NCBI GenBank assembly: GCA_964634605.1
Contig: CAZWLJ010000012.1
Location: forward strand, 1-59,843
Source: UPXZ01 sp964634605
Lineage (GTDB): Bacteria; Bacteroidota; Bacteroidia; Bacteroidales; Paludibacteraceae
Direction: 5' to 3'
DNA: 59,843 nucleotides
Each line of letters opens with the position of its first letter. The stretch's first letter is position 1. The notes under the pieces were generated by a model. It worked only from the letters and a program-made list of their open reading frames with translations. It was not told the DNA's origin and did no database searches. The translations under genes were made by a program, and so were the position numbers. This document shows positions 28,921-37,297 of the stretch, piece by piece.

Positions 28921-30081
28921 ATGGCAAAAAGAGATTTTTACGAAATATTGGGCGTTTCAAAAACCGCTACGGCAGAAGAGATAAAAAAAGCCTATCGACA
29001 AAAAGCTATTCAGTATCATCCCGATAAGAATCCGGGCGATAAAGCTGCTGAAGAGAATTTTAAGGAAGCTGCAGAAGCTTACGAAGTACTAAGTGACCCG
29101 CAAAAACGTCAGCGTTACGACCAGTTTGGTCATGCAGGTGTGGGAAGCAGTGCTGCCGGAGGCGGTTTCGGTGGAGGCGGTATGAGCATGGAAGATATTT
29201 TTGCTCATTTCGGCGACATCTTCGGCGGACATTTTGGCGGTTTTGGTGGTTTCGGCGGTTTCGGCGGATCTCAGCGGGGCGGACAGCGTGTGCGCCGGGG
29301 TTCAGACCTGCGTGTGAAAGTCAGACTGAACCTGGAAGAAATTGCAAACGGGGTTGAGAAAAAAATCAAAGTAAAAAAACACGTTTCGTGCCAGCATTGC
29401 AACGGTTCGGGAGCTGCATCGGGTTCGGGTACCACTACCTGTACAACCTGTAACGGCAACGGACGTGTGACTCGTGTTCAGCAAACCATTCTCGGGCAAA
29501 TGCAGACTACCAGTGAATGCCCGACCTGCCAGGGTGAAGGAAAGATAATTAAGGATAAATGCCCGCATTGTAACGGTGAAGGGATTCTGCGCGAGGAAGA
29601 GGTAATCAGCATCAATATACCGGCCGGTGTGATGGAAGGCATGCAGCTTTCGGTAGGAGGTAAGGGTAATGCAGCCCGTCGGGGCGGAGTGAACGGCGAT
29701 TTGCTGGTTGTAATCGAAGAAGAACGTCATCCGGAACTGATTCGGGATGATAATGATTTGATATATAATCTCTTGCTGTCGGTTCCTGTGGCAGCTTTGG
29801 GCGGTTCGGTCGAAGTGCCTACGGTGGACGGGAAAGTAAAGCTGAACATTCCTGCCGGTACTCAGCCAGGTAAAGTGCTGCGACTTCGCGGAAAAGGTTT
29901 GCCGAGTGTAAACAGCTATGGAAAAGGGGATTTGCTGGTAAATATCGGGGTGTATATCCCCGAAAACCTGAGCAGAGATGAAAAGCAGACCATGGAAAGT
30001 CTGAACAAATCGAATAATTTCAAACCAAACACATCAGCCGCTAAAGGATTTTTTGCCCATTTCCGGAATATGTTTGAGTAA
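28921..30081 (+). CDS. dnaJ: Molecular chaperone DnaJ
   Basis: The 386-residue protein contains the J-domain with HPD (QYHPDKNPG), a long Gly/Phe-rich segment (about 75-125), four CxxCxGxG zinc motifs (CQHCNGSG, CTTCNGNG, CPTCQGEG, CPHCNGEG) and a C-terminal substrate-binding region. It is the co-chaperone that delivers substrates to DnaK and stimulates its ATPase. It is the last gene of the grpE-dnaJ operon, ending in a strong terminator. Confidence 0.98.
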   Translation: MAKRDFYEILGVSKTATAEEIKKAYRQKAIQYHPDKNPGDKAAEENFKEAAEAYEVLSDPQKRQRYDQFGHAGVGSSAAGGGFGGGGMSMEDIFAHFGDIFGGHFGGFGGFGGFGGSQRGGQRVRRGSDLRVKVRLNLEEIANGVEKKIKVKKHVSCQHCNGSGAASGSGTTTCTTCNGNGRVTRVQQTILGQMQTTSECPTCQGEGKIIKDKCPHCNGEGILREEEVISINIPAGVMEGMQLSVGGKGNAARRGGVNGDLLVVIEEERHPELIRDDNDLIYNLLLSVPVAALGGSVEVPTVDGKVKLNIPAGTQPGKVLRLRGKGLPSVNSYGKGDLLVNIGVYIPENLSRDEKQTMESLNKSNNFKPNTSAAKGFFAHFRNMFE

Positions 30082-30103
30082 ATCTGTAGGTAAAATATGC
30101 GAT

Positions 30104-30143
30104 GGAGGGTGAAATACAACATTTCACCCTCCTTTTGTTTTTT
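30104..30143 (+). terminator. Rho-independent terminator after dnaJ
   Basis: A perfect 12-bp stem (30104-30115 with 30121-30132), 5-base loop and a T-rich tail. Confidence 0.9.
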
Positions 30144-30154
30144 CTAAACCGGTT

Positions 30155-31030
30155 TTATTCTTCGCTCATCAATATCTCTTTTGCCTTCAGTAGCTGTTCG
30201 GGACTTTCGCCTGACGGATACTGCAGATCCAGTTTTTTCAGATGCTCCACGATGATTTCACCGATAGCCACCCGGGCAAAAAACTTTTTATCAGCCGGAA
30301 CCACATACCAGGGAGCATAATCTGTTGATGTTTTTTCCATCATTTCTTCGTAGGCTTTCTGATACTCATCCCATTTGGCCCGTGATTGCAAATCGTCCGA
30401 ACTGAATTTCCAGTTTTTCTCCTTTTCATTAAGTCGTGCAAGAAGTCTTTCTTTTTGCTCTTCTTTGGACAGGTGCAGGAATATCTTCACAATGCGGGTG
30501 CCATTTTGGTATATGTGCTTTTCAAAATTGTTTATTTGCTCGTAACGCTGGTTCCAGAACTTCTTATCTGCTTTTTCCGGACTGTCAATTCCCGGGATAT
30601 TTTCGCTCATCAGAAACTCCGGATTCACTTTGGTAGCCAGCACATTCTCATAATGCGAGCGGTTGAAAATTTCTATCATGCCCCGTTCCGGTAAATCCTT
30701 GTAATGGCGCCAGAGGTAATCGTGGTCGTGCTCCTCGCGCGATGGCGCTTTGTAGCTGTGCACGCGGCAGCTTTGCGGATTCAGACCGGACATCACGTGC
30801 CGTATAGCGCCGTCTTTACCTGCAGCATCGGGTGCCTGAAGTATGATAAGCATCGAATAACGGTTGTCTGCCCAGAACTTTTCCTGAAGTACAGCGAGCT
30901 CTTCAATGTTGTTTTGCAGCTCTTTTATCCCTTTTTTCTTTTTCAGGCCTGCTGAATAGTCGGTCTTGTAATCTTTGAGATTAACTTTGGTACCTGGCTT
31001 AACAATGAATTTATCAAAATCCAGTTTCAT
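30155..31030 (-). CDS. Polyphosphate kinase 2 family protein (polyphosphate:nucleotide phosphotransferase)
   Basis: Starts at ATG 31030 (MKLDFDKFIVKPGTKVNL); a further-upstream GTG would add an unlikely extension. The 291-residue protein has the Walker A-like QAPDAAGKDGAI, the lid module SYKAPSREEHDHDYLWRHY and IEIFNRSHYENVL, typical of PPK2. PPK2 enzymes phosphorylate NMP or NDP with polyphosphate (or the reverse). Whether it prefers AMP/GMP or ADP/GDP cannot be told. It is convergent with dnaJ; the dnaJ terminator lies between the two genes. Confidence 0.92.
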   Translation of the reverse strand: MKLDFDKFIVKPGTKVNLKDYKTDYSAGLKKKKGIKELQNNIEELAVLQEKFWADNRYSMLIILQAPDAAGKDGAIRHVMSGLNPQSCRVHSYKAPSREEHDHDYLWRHYKDLPERGMIEIFNRSHYENVLATKVNPEFLMSENIPGIDSPEKADKKFWNQRYEQINNFEKHIYQNGTRIVKIFLHLSKEEQKERLLARLNEKEKNWKFSSDDLQSRAKWDEYQKAYEEMMEKTSTDYAPWYVVPADKKFFARVAIGEIIVEHLKKLDLQYPSGESPEQLLKAKEILMSEE

Positions 31031-31278
31031 GATAGTCAATTTTTTTAATAGTGAATGTAAAGCTGATTTATTGATATTTAACAATTTTTGAATCAAATAG
31101 TTTAACACAATTTAAAATAGAATTTCGAAACAGGTTGAGACCGGAAGCCGGAATTTTTTCAGTTTCAACGAATAAAATAGCCTTTCACTGGAAAATAATC
31201 AATTATTTGATTATTTTTGTGTTTTTTATTTTTCAAAACAACAAATTATTCACCTAGTTACTTCCGGTTTGAAAGCTT

Positions 31279-32733
31279 ATGTTCAAAGATCTTTATCTGC
31301 GAAAGAGCCTGGCTAATATTCAGGCACAGGCACAGGAAAACAGTTTGAAAAAACACCTGAATGTCACCAACATCATTTTACTCGGAATAGGCTGCATCAT
31401 CGGAGCCGGTATTTTTGTGCTTACGGGTACTGCGGCAGCGCTTCATGCCGGACCCGCAGTGTCGGTATCATTCCTAGTTTCGGCATTGGGGTGCTTGCTG
31501 GCTGGTTTGTGCTACGCCGAGTTTGCATCCATGCTTCCGGTGTCAGGCAGTGCATACACGTATGGTTATGCTACCATGGGTGAGTTTGTAGCCTGGATTA
31601 TTGGCTGGGATTTAATTCTCGAATACCTTTTTGGATCTGCTACCGTTGCTGTCGGATGGTCAGGCTATGTTGTCAGCTTCCTGGACGATATTGGCTGGCA
31701 TCTGCCTCCCCAAATCTGCCAGAGCCCTTTTGCTTACGATATCAACGGGTGGCATCATACAGGTGCTCTTATCAACTTCCCGGCCATGTTTATCATAGCT
31801 CTGATGACTACGTTGCTTGTAATAGGCATCAAAGAATCGGCTCGTTTCAATAATTTCATTGTAATAGTAAAAGTAACTGTCATTCTGCTGTTTATTGGTT
31901 TCGGAATTTCGTATATCAATGTGGATAACTGGACTCCTTTTATTCCGGAAAATACAGGTAAGTTTTCCGAATTTGGTCTTACCGGAGTTTTGACGGGTGC
32001 TGCTGTTGTTTTCTTTGCATACATCGGATTTGATGCCGTTTCAACAACTGCCCAGGAGGCCATTAATCCTCAGCGGGATATGCCAAAGGGGATTTTAATA
32101 TCACTGGCTATCTGTACTCTGCTCTATGTGGCGGTCAGCCTGGTGATGACCGGAATTGTCAATTATACAGAACTGAATGTGCCTGCTCCCATTGCCGTAG
32201 CCATTGATGCAACAGGAAAGGGACTTGCATGGCTTCGCCCTGTAATCAAAATAGGAGCCATTGCCGGTTTGAGTTCGGTAGTGATGGTGCTGCTGCTCGG
32301 TCAATCACGTATCTTTTATTCCATGGCTCACGACGGACTTCTCTGGAAAAGTTTTGCTAAAACGCATCCAAAGTTCAAAACTCCCTACATCACCAGTATC
32401 GTTACAGGATGTTTTGCCGCACTGTTTGCCGGATTGTTTCCTATCGGATTGCTTGGCGAGCTGGTATCAATCGGAACGCTTCTGGCGTTTGTTATCGTTA
32501 GTGTCGGACTGATTATCCTGCGTAAAAAGGAGCCGGATGCACCGCGCAGTTTCCGTACCCCCTGGGTACCTTTCGTTCCGGCATTAGGTGCTGTCATTTG
32601 TCTGGCTCAGATGGTTGCATTGCCCAAGGATACCTGGCTGCGGCTTATTGGCTGGATGGCGATAGGATTTATAATCTATTTCACCTACGGCCGAAAACAC
32701 AGCCTCGTTCGGCAGGAAGCCAATCGGAAATAA
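31279..32733 (+). CDS. APC-family amino acid permease
   Basis: The 484-residue membrane protein has about 12 hydrophobic segments and the cationic-amino-acid-transporter type signature GCIIGAGIFVLTG near the N-terminus, followed by YAEFASMLPVSGSAYTYGYATMGE-like and FFAYIGFDAVSTTAQEAINP segments. It is an inner-membrane amino acid transporter related to YfnA/CAT proteins. Substrate is not determinable. A -7-like box TATTTTTG (31212-31219) precedes the start by about 60 bases. Confidence 0.9.
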   Translation: MFKDLYLRKSLANIQAQAQENSLKKHLNVTNIILLGIGCIIGAGIFVLTGTAAALHAGPAVSVSFLVSALGCLLAGLCYAEFASMLPVSGSAYTYGYATMGEFVAWIIGWDLILEYLFGSATVAVGWSGYVVSFLDDIGWHLPPQICQSPFAYDINGWHHTGALINFPAMFIIALMTTLLVIGIKESARFNNFIVIVKVTVILLFIGFGISYINVDNWTPFIPENTGKFSEFGLTGVLTGAAVVFFAYIGFDAVSTTAQEAINPQRDMPKGILISLAICTLLYVAVSLVMTGIVNYTELNVPAPIAVAIDATGKGLAWLRPVIKIGAIAGLSSVVMVLLLGQSRIFYSMAHDGLLWKSFAKTHPKFKTPYITSIVTGCFAALFAGLFPIGLLGELVSIGTLLAFVIVSVGLIILRKKEPDAPRSFRTPWVPFVPALGAVICLAQMVALPKDTWLRLIGWMAIGFIIYFTYGRKHSLVRQEANRK

Positions 32734-32903
32734 GGCAGACACTGACGGCTATCCGTTTCGTAATGTAATAATATGACATGTGAGGTAATTTCCTGATTCC
32801 CTTTTGAGTCTCTTTGGATACACTTTTATCCGTTCGGGTGAAGTTAACGCGTGGTTCTGTATCAGATCCCGGCAAGCTTTCCGTATTTCACCACTGTCCT
32901 CAG

Positions 32904-32948
32904 AGGATTAAGTCATTTTCCGGAATGACTTGTCCTTTTTTTTGTGTT
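32904..32948 (+). terminator. Rho-independent terminator before rpsA
   Basis: An 8-bp stem (32910-32917 with 32924-32931), extendable by AGGA/TCCT, then a run of T. It ends the permease transcript or an unannotated RNA. Confidence 0.75.
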
Positions 32949-33019
32949 TTTCCGATTGAATGTGCTCTTTATCCGAAAGAAAACGAGGATGTTATAGTGA
33001 ATAATAGAATAAAATGTTG

Positions 33020-33027
33020 TACCTTTG
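33020..33027 (+). promoter_or_regulatory. Putative -7 box (TACCTTTG) for rpsA
   Basis: Matches TAnnTTTG, about 70 bases before the start codon at 33101. No upstream TTG at 19-21 bases. Confidence 0.5.
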
Positions 33028-33100
33028 CACCCACGAATTTTTTTTAATCAACATAATGTCTAACCTACTATTTATTTAGTAAAAAAACAAAATTTCAGCA

Positions 33101-35200
33101 ATGGAAGAAAATGAAAAATTAGCCGAAGAAGTTGCTCAGACTCCCGAAGCTGTTGAAGAAACTCCGCAAACTGCTCCTGAATCAACACCCGTAGCAGAAG
33201 AAATCCAGCCCGAAGAAGCTGCCGAAGAAGTAATCGAAGAAGCACCTTCAGCCAAAAAAGAGAAAAAAGAGAAAGTAGTGTTTGTGAAACCTGCAGGTCC
33301 CGACGAAGGATTTGACTGGGATTCATTTGAAAAAGGGGATGTGCTTTCCGGAAAATCTCACGATGAACTGGAAAAAATGTACGATGAAACACTCAATGCC
33401 ATCAAAGATCACGAAGTGGTTGAAGGTACCGTTATCTCTATCAACAAACGTGAAGTGGTGGTAAATGTTGGTTTCAAATCTGACGGCATCGTGCCGATGA
33501 GCGAATTCCGCTACAATCCCGAACTCAAAGTGGGCGACAAAGTGGAAGTTTACATTGAAAGCCAGGAAGACAAAAAAGGACAATTGCTTCTTTCGCACAA
33601 ACAAGCCCGCGCTACCCGCAGCTGGGATCGCGTAAATGCTGCTCTCGAAAGCCAGGAAGTAGTGAAAGGATTTGTGAAATGCCGTACCAAAGGCGGTATG
33701 ATTGTCGATGTGTTCGGAATTGAAGCATTCTTACCCGGTTCGCAGATTGATGTGAAACCAATCCGCGACTACGATGTGTTTGTTAACAAAACCATGGAAT
33801 TCAAGGTGATCAAAATCAATCAGGAATTCAAAAACGTTGTTGTATCACACAAAGCGCTTATCGAAGAAGAAATCGAACAGCAGAAAAAAGAAATTATCAG
33901 CCATCTTCAGAAAGGTCAGGTACTCGAAGGTACCGTTAAAAACATTACTTCATACGGAGTATTTATCGACCTTGGCGGCGTAGACGGACTGATCCATATT
34001 ACCGACTTAAGCTGGGGACGCGTTACTCATCCCGAAGAAGTAGTTACACTCGACCAGAAACTCAATGTTGTAATTCTTGATTTCGACGATGAAAAGAAAC
34101 GTATCGCACTCGGTCTGAAACAACTTTCACCGCATCCATGGGATGCACTCAGCGCCGACCTCAAAGTAGGTGACAGAGTAAATGGAAAAGTTGTGGTGAT
34201 GGCAGATTACGGAGCATTCGTAGAAATTGCACCCGGTGTGGAAGGTTTAATCCACGTATCGGAAATGAGCTGGTCGCAGCATCTGCGTTCTGCTCAGGAC
34301 TTCCTGAAAGTAGGTGACGAAGTGGAATCAGTGATTCTGACTCTTGACCGCGACGAACGCAAAATGTCGCTGGGTATCAAACAGCTGAAATCCGATCCAT
34401 GGGATAACATTGAAGAAAGATATCCGCAGGGAAGCAAACACAATGCTAAAGTGCGCAACTTTACCAACTTCGGTGTATTTGTTGAAATTGAAGAAGGCGT
34501 AGATGGCCTCATTCACATTTCTGACCTGAGCTGGACCAAGAAAATCAAACACCCGTCAGAATTTACTCAGATTGGTGCAGATATCGAAGTACAGGTGCTC
34601 GAAATCGACAAAGATAACCGCAGGCTGAGTCTCGGTCACAAACAACTCGAGGAAAATCCGTGGGATGCACTCGAAAGTCTCTTTGCCGTTGACTCCGTAC
34701 ACGAAGGTATCATCATCGAAATGATGGATAAAGGCGCTGTTGTTTCATTGCCTTATGGTGTCGAAGGATTTGTAACTCCCAAACATCTGGTTAAGGAAGA
34801 CGGTTCGCAGGCACAGGCCGACGAAAAACTTCAGTTCAAGGTAATCGAATTCAACAAAGACGCAAAACGAATCATTCTTTCGCACAGCCGCATTCACGAA
34901 GAAGCCAAACGTGCTGAAAAAATAGCTGAAGGTGGAGAAGAGGCCAAAAAAACCGTTAAACGGGCTAAAAAAGATGAAGTATCTGCTCCGGTAATCGAAA
35001 AGACTACTTTAGGCGACATACAGGAACTTGCTGACCTCAAAGATCAGATGGTAAATGAAGCAGCCGTTAAACTTGCTGCCAAAGAAGCCAAAAAAGTGAA
35101 AGCTGCCAAAGAAGCCGAAGCCGAATTGAAGGAAGAAAAACCTGCCAAAGCAGCCAAAACTGAAAAGAAAGAAAAAACTGAAAAGAAAACAGAAGAATAA
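33101..35200 (+). CDS. rpsA: 30S ribosomal protein S1
   Basis: A 699-residue protein with six S1 domains by eye, e.g. EGTVISINKREVVV, VKGFVKCRTKGGMIV, GTVKNITSYGVFIDLGG, NGKVVVMADYGAFVEI, AKVRNFTNFGVFVEI and EGIIIEMMDKGAVVSL. It helps bring mRNA to the 30S subunit, and is essential where translation does not rely on Shine-Dalgarno pairing, as in Bacteroidota. It is longer than E. coli S1 (557) because of a Glu/Pro/Ala-rich N-terminal extension (about 1-65) and a Lys/Ala/Glu-rich C-terminal tail (about 620-699). A strong terminator follows. Confidence 0.97.
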   Translation: MEENEKLAEEVAQTPEAVEETPQTAPESTPVAEEIQPEEAAEEVIEEAPSAKKEKKEKVVFVKPAGPDEGFDWDSFEKGDVLSGKSHDELEKMYDETLNAIKDHEVVEGTVISINKREVVVNVGFKSDGIVPMSEFRYNPELKVGDKVEVYIESQEDKKGQLLLSHKQARATRSWDRVNAALESQEVVKGFVKCRTKGGMIVDVFGIEAFLPGSQIDVKPIRDYDVFVNKTMEFKVIKINQEFKNVVVSHKALIEEEIEQQKKEIISHLQKGQVLEGTVKNITSYGVFIDLGGVDGLIHITDLSWGRVTHPEEVVTLDQKLNVVILDFDDEKKRIALGLKQLSPHPWDALSADLKVGDRVNGKVVVMADYGAFVEIAPGVEGLIHVSEMSWSQHLRSAQDFLKVGDEVESVILTLDRDERKMSLGIKQLKSDPWDNIEERYPQGSKHNAKVRNFTNFGVFVEIEEGVDGLIHISDLSWTKKIKHPSEFTQIGADIEVQVLEIDKDNRRLSLGHKQLEENPWDALESLFAVDSVHEGIIIEMMDKGAVVSLPYGVEGFVTPKHLVKEDGSQAQADEKLQFKVIEFNKDAKRIILSHSRIHEEAKRAEKIAEGGEEAKKTVKRAKKDEVSAPVIEKTTLGDIQELADLKDQMVNEAAVKLAAKEAKKVKAAKEAEAELKEEKPAKAAKTEKKEKTEKKTEE

Positions 35201-35222
35201 AAAACTTCAAACCTATAAAAGA

Positions 35223-35257
35223 AAGGCTGCATAATTTTTTATGTAGCTTTTTTTTTA
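35223..35257 (+). terminator. Rho-independent terminator after rpsA
   Basis: A 12-bp stem (35223-35234 with 35239-35250, two G-T pairs), 4-base loop and a T-run. Confidence 0.8.
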
Positions 35258-35262
35258 TTTAC

Positions 35263-35293
35263 TTGATAATATGTAAAAATAACTGTAAGTTTG
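35263..35293 (+). promoter_or_regulatory. Promoter (TTG-N20-TAAGTTTG) of the lipoprotein gene
   Basis: TTG at 35263-35265, 20-base spacer, TAAGTTTG at 35286-35293. It lies right after the rpsA terminator and ~32 bases before the ATG at 35325. Confidence 0.75.
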
Positions 35294-35324
35294 CATATTC
35301 AAATATCATTAAAAACAAACAAAT

Positions 35325-35747
35325 ATGAAAAAATTAGCAATTTTATCACTTGGATTGTTGTTCATGTACGCCTGCAGCAACAATCCGCAAAGTATGGCCG
35401 AGAAAGGTGTCACCAAGCATCTTAAGCAAAGTATTGCAAAGTATGAACCTGTTTCATTCGGCGTGCTTGATACAATCACCGTAGGCGAAGATCCGGAATA
35501 CATAGCTGCTTCAGATTCAATGAGAATCTACATGGAAGCGCTCAAACAGACTGCCGACCAGTTCAAACTTGCCGATAATCAGAAGAACGCGAAAAGACTT
35601 AAAGCAGTAATGGCTGATCTTGAGAAATTTTATGAAGGTAAAAAATTCAAAATCAACCATAAATACAAAGCCAACACAGCTGAAGGGGTAAATGAGGAAG
35701 TTGATAAAGACTTTTTTCTGAATAGTATGTACGAAGTGGTCGAATAA
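35325..35747 (+). CDS. Small hypothetical lipoprotein
   Basis: 140 residues with a lipoprotein signal peptide (MKKLAILSLGLLFMYAC; Cys17 the likely lipidated residue). The mature part is helical and charged, with no recognised domain. It has its own promoter and terminator. Function is unknown; I see no relation to neighbours. Confidence 0.75.
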   Translation: MKKLAILSLGLLFMYACSNNPQSMAEKGVTKHLKQSIAKYEPVSFGVLDTITVGEDPEYIAASDSMRIYMEALKQTADQFKLADNQKNAKRLKAVMADLEKFYEGKKFKINHKYKANTAEGVNEEVDKDFFLNSMYEVVE

Positions 35748-35767
35748 AAAATTCAGATATTTCAGTA

Positions 35768-35810
35768 AAAAAAAGGAAGGAATAACACGATGTTAATCCT
35801 TCCTTTTTTT
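35768..35810 (+). terminator. Rho-independent terminator after the lipoprotein gene
   Basis: A 14-bp stem (35768-35781 with 35797-35810) whose outer part is A-T; the T-run is part of the stem. It sits two bases from the 3' end of tRNA-Ala on the other strand and may serve both directions. Confidence 0.7.
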
Positions 35811-35811
35811 A

Positions 35812-35888
35812 TGGTGGAGATTACCGGACTCGAACCGGTCACCTCGACACTGCCAGTGTCGCGCTCTAGCCAGATGAGCTAAACCCCC
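35812..35888 (-). tRNA. tRNA-Ala (GGC)
   Basis: Read from 35888 on the minus strand: acceptor GGGGGTT with AATCTCC, including a G3-U70 pair, the identity mark of alanine tRNAs; anticodon arm CGACA-CTGGCAG-TGTCG (anticodon GGC); perfect T-arm ACCGG-TTCGAGT-CCGGT; discriminator A and an encoded CCA. Confidence 0.95.
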
Positions 35889-35967
35889 GTTTGCGTAATT
35901 GAAGTGCAAAGATAATAAATTTCGGAAATAAATTCGTAATTTTGTTCAAAATTATAGATAAATAATT

Positions 35968-36270
35968 ATGCTCATATACAATACAACCTATCTGGTGTCT
36001 GACCGTCAGTACGGTCCCTGGATCAAATGGCTGCGCGAAGAGCACATTCCTTACATGCTCAACTGCGGTTTCAGTAATCCGCTCACGGCAAAAATACTGA
36101 ACGCCGACAGCGAACAGGAAGGTACATCGTTTGCTGTGCAGTTTCAGATTCCGGACTTTCATTTACTTAAATTATGGGACGATGAAAATGCCGAAACCCT
36201 GCTGAACGAACTCGCCGGGCGGTTTGGTGCCGAGGTGTTGTCTTTTTCCACTGTTATGGAAATTCTCTGA
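35968..36270 (+). CDS. DUF4286 family protein
   Basis: A 100-residue soluble protein beginning MLIYNTTYLVSDRQYGPWIKWL, a dimeric ferredoxin-like fold typical of DUF4286, with AVQFQIPDFHLLKLW in the middle. The family has no known function. Its stop is three bases before ruvC, so the two are co-transcribed, an arrangement that may hint at a link to DNA repair but proves nothing. Confidence 0.82.
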   Translation: MLIYNTTYLVSDRQYGPWIKWLREEHIPYMLNCGFSNPLTAKILNADSEQEGTSFAVQFQIPDFHLLKLWDDENAETLLNELAGRFGAEVLSFSTVMEIL

Positions 36271-36273
36271 GGT

Positions 36274-36855
36274 ATGGCGAAAGATCAGGTAATATTAGGC
36301 ATTGATCCCGGAACAACAGTGATGGGCTACGGACTTATCCGCGTAAGCGGCAATAAGGCCGGACTGATAGCAATGGGTGTACTGGAATTGAAAAAGTACA
36401 TCGACCATTATCACAAGCTCCAGAAGATTTTCAGCCGGACGCTTTCGCTCGTGGACGAATTCAGACCCGATAGCCTGGCTATCGAAGCACCTTTTTTCGG
36501 TAAAAACGTACAGTCCATGCTCAAACTCGGAAGAGCTCAGGGAGTAGCAATCTCTGCCGCCCTGTATCGTGATCTGCCTGTTTACGAATATGCTCCCCTG
36601 AAAATTAAAATGGCTATCACGGGCAACGGACGGGCATCCAAAGAGCAGGTGGCAGACATGCTGCGCAGGTATCTCCGGATTTCGCAGGAAGACATGCTGC
36701 CTCAGCTCGATGCAACCGACGGACTTGCAGCAGCTTACTGTCACTTCCTGCAATCGGGAAATCCGGTTACCGAAGTCGAATTCAAAAGCTGGAAAGACTA
36801 CATAAACCAGAATGAGAGTAAAGTGAAAAACTCAACGGCACGAAAGAAGCAATAA
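36274..36855 (+). CDS. ruvC: Crossover junction endodeoxyribonuclease RuvC
   Basis: The 193-residue protein has the RNase H-like fold with the catalytic residues Asp11 (LGIDPGTTVMGYG), Glu in SLAIEAPFFGKN, and the Asp pair in QLDATDGLAAAYCH. It cuts Holliday junctions after RuvAB migration. Start ATG at 36274 follows DUF4286 by three bases. The terminator follows within a few bases. Confidence 0.96.
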   Translation: MAKDQVILGIDPGTTVMGYGLIRVSGNKAGLIAMGVLELKKYIDHYHKLQKIFSRTLSLVDEFRPDSLAIEAPFFGKNVQSMLKLGRAQGVAISAALYRDLPVYEYAPLKIKMAITGNGRASKEQVADMLRRYLRISQEDMLPQLDATDGLAAAYCHFLQSGNPVTEVEFKSWKDYINQNESKVKNSTARKKQ

Positions 36856-36888
36856 AAAAATCAGATACGGTGAGTATCTGATTTTTTT
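36854..36888 (+). terminator. Rho-independent terminator after ruvC
   Basis: Stem TCAGATAC/GTATCTGA (36861-36868 with 36874-36881), extended by A-T pairs, and a T-run. Confidence 0.85.
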
Positions 36889-36934
36889 GTTGCTAACCAA
36901 GTGTTTCTTTCAGAGTGAAGTCTGAAACTCAATC

Positions 36935-37141
36935 TTAATCTTCAAGCACTTCGAATGTGATTTTTGCATTAATCCGGAACTCTTTGATCTCGCCATCTTC
37001 AACTACAGCAGATTGTTCCTGAATATAAACCGAACGAATAGCTTTCACGGATTTACTGGCGCTTTTTACAGCGTTTTTTGCGGCATCTTCCCAGCCGGTT
37101 TTGGATGAAGCAAGCACTTCAATAACTTTTAATACGGACAT
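36935..37141 (-). CDS. Dodecin family flavin-binding protein
   Basis: The true start is ATG 37141 (MSVLKVIEVLASSKTGWEDA), giving 68 residues. Dodecins are hollow dodecamers that store flavins or CoA; the Trp in KTGWEDA is the flavin-stacking residue. The C-terminus (FRINAKITFEVLED) is typical. A terminator for the upstream biotin carrier operon separates it from that operon, so it is a separate gene. Confidence 0.92.
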   Translation of the reverse strand: MSVLKVIEVLASSKTGWEDAAKNAVKSASKSVKAIRSVYIQEQSAVVEDGEIKEFRINAKITFEVLED

Positions 37142-37230
37142 AATTTTAAGCAGGTTAAATTGTTTATATATAAAATAAAACAGTTTGACCCGAAGAAAAG
37201 TTTTCAGATAAAGAATTTCCTTAACTACCC

Positions 37231-37276
37231 GTAAAACAAACTGACCCTTCTGAATTTGCTTCAAAAAGGGTCAGTT
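37231..37276 (-). terminator. Terminator of the mce-mmdA-oadG-biotin carrier operon
   Basis: An 11-bp perfect stem (37239-37249 with 37266-37276), then T-rich sequence when read on the minus strand. It lies immediately after the biotin carrier gene, so no further subunit gene is in this operon. Confidence 0.75.
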
Positions 37277-37297
37277 GTTACGTATGAGTCAGGCTTG

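Larger units (their letters stand above)
32734..33100. other. Intergenic region with a possible structured RNA and the rpsA leader
   Basis: About 170 bases between the permease stop and a strong terminator (32904-32943) contain GTGAA and TTCAC stretches that could pair around a GC-richer core, so a 3' untranslated RNA or small RNA could exist. The remaining part holds a -7 box for rpsA (33020-33027) and a 70-base leader. No coding frame is convincing. Confidence 0.35.
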
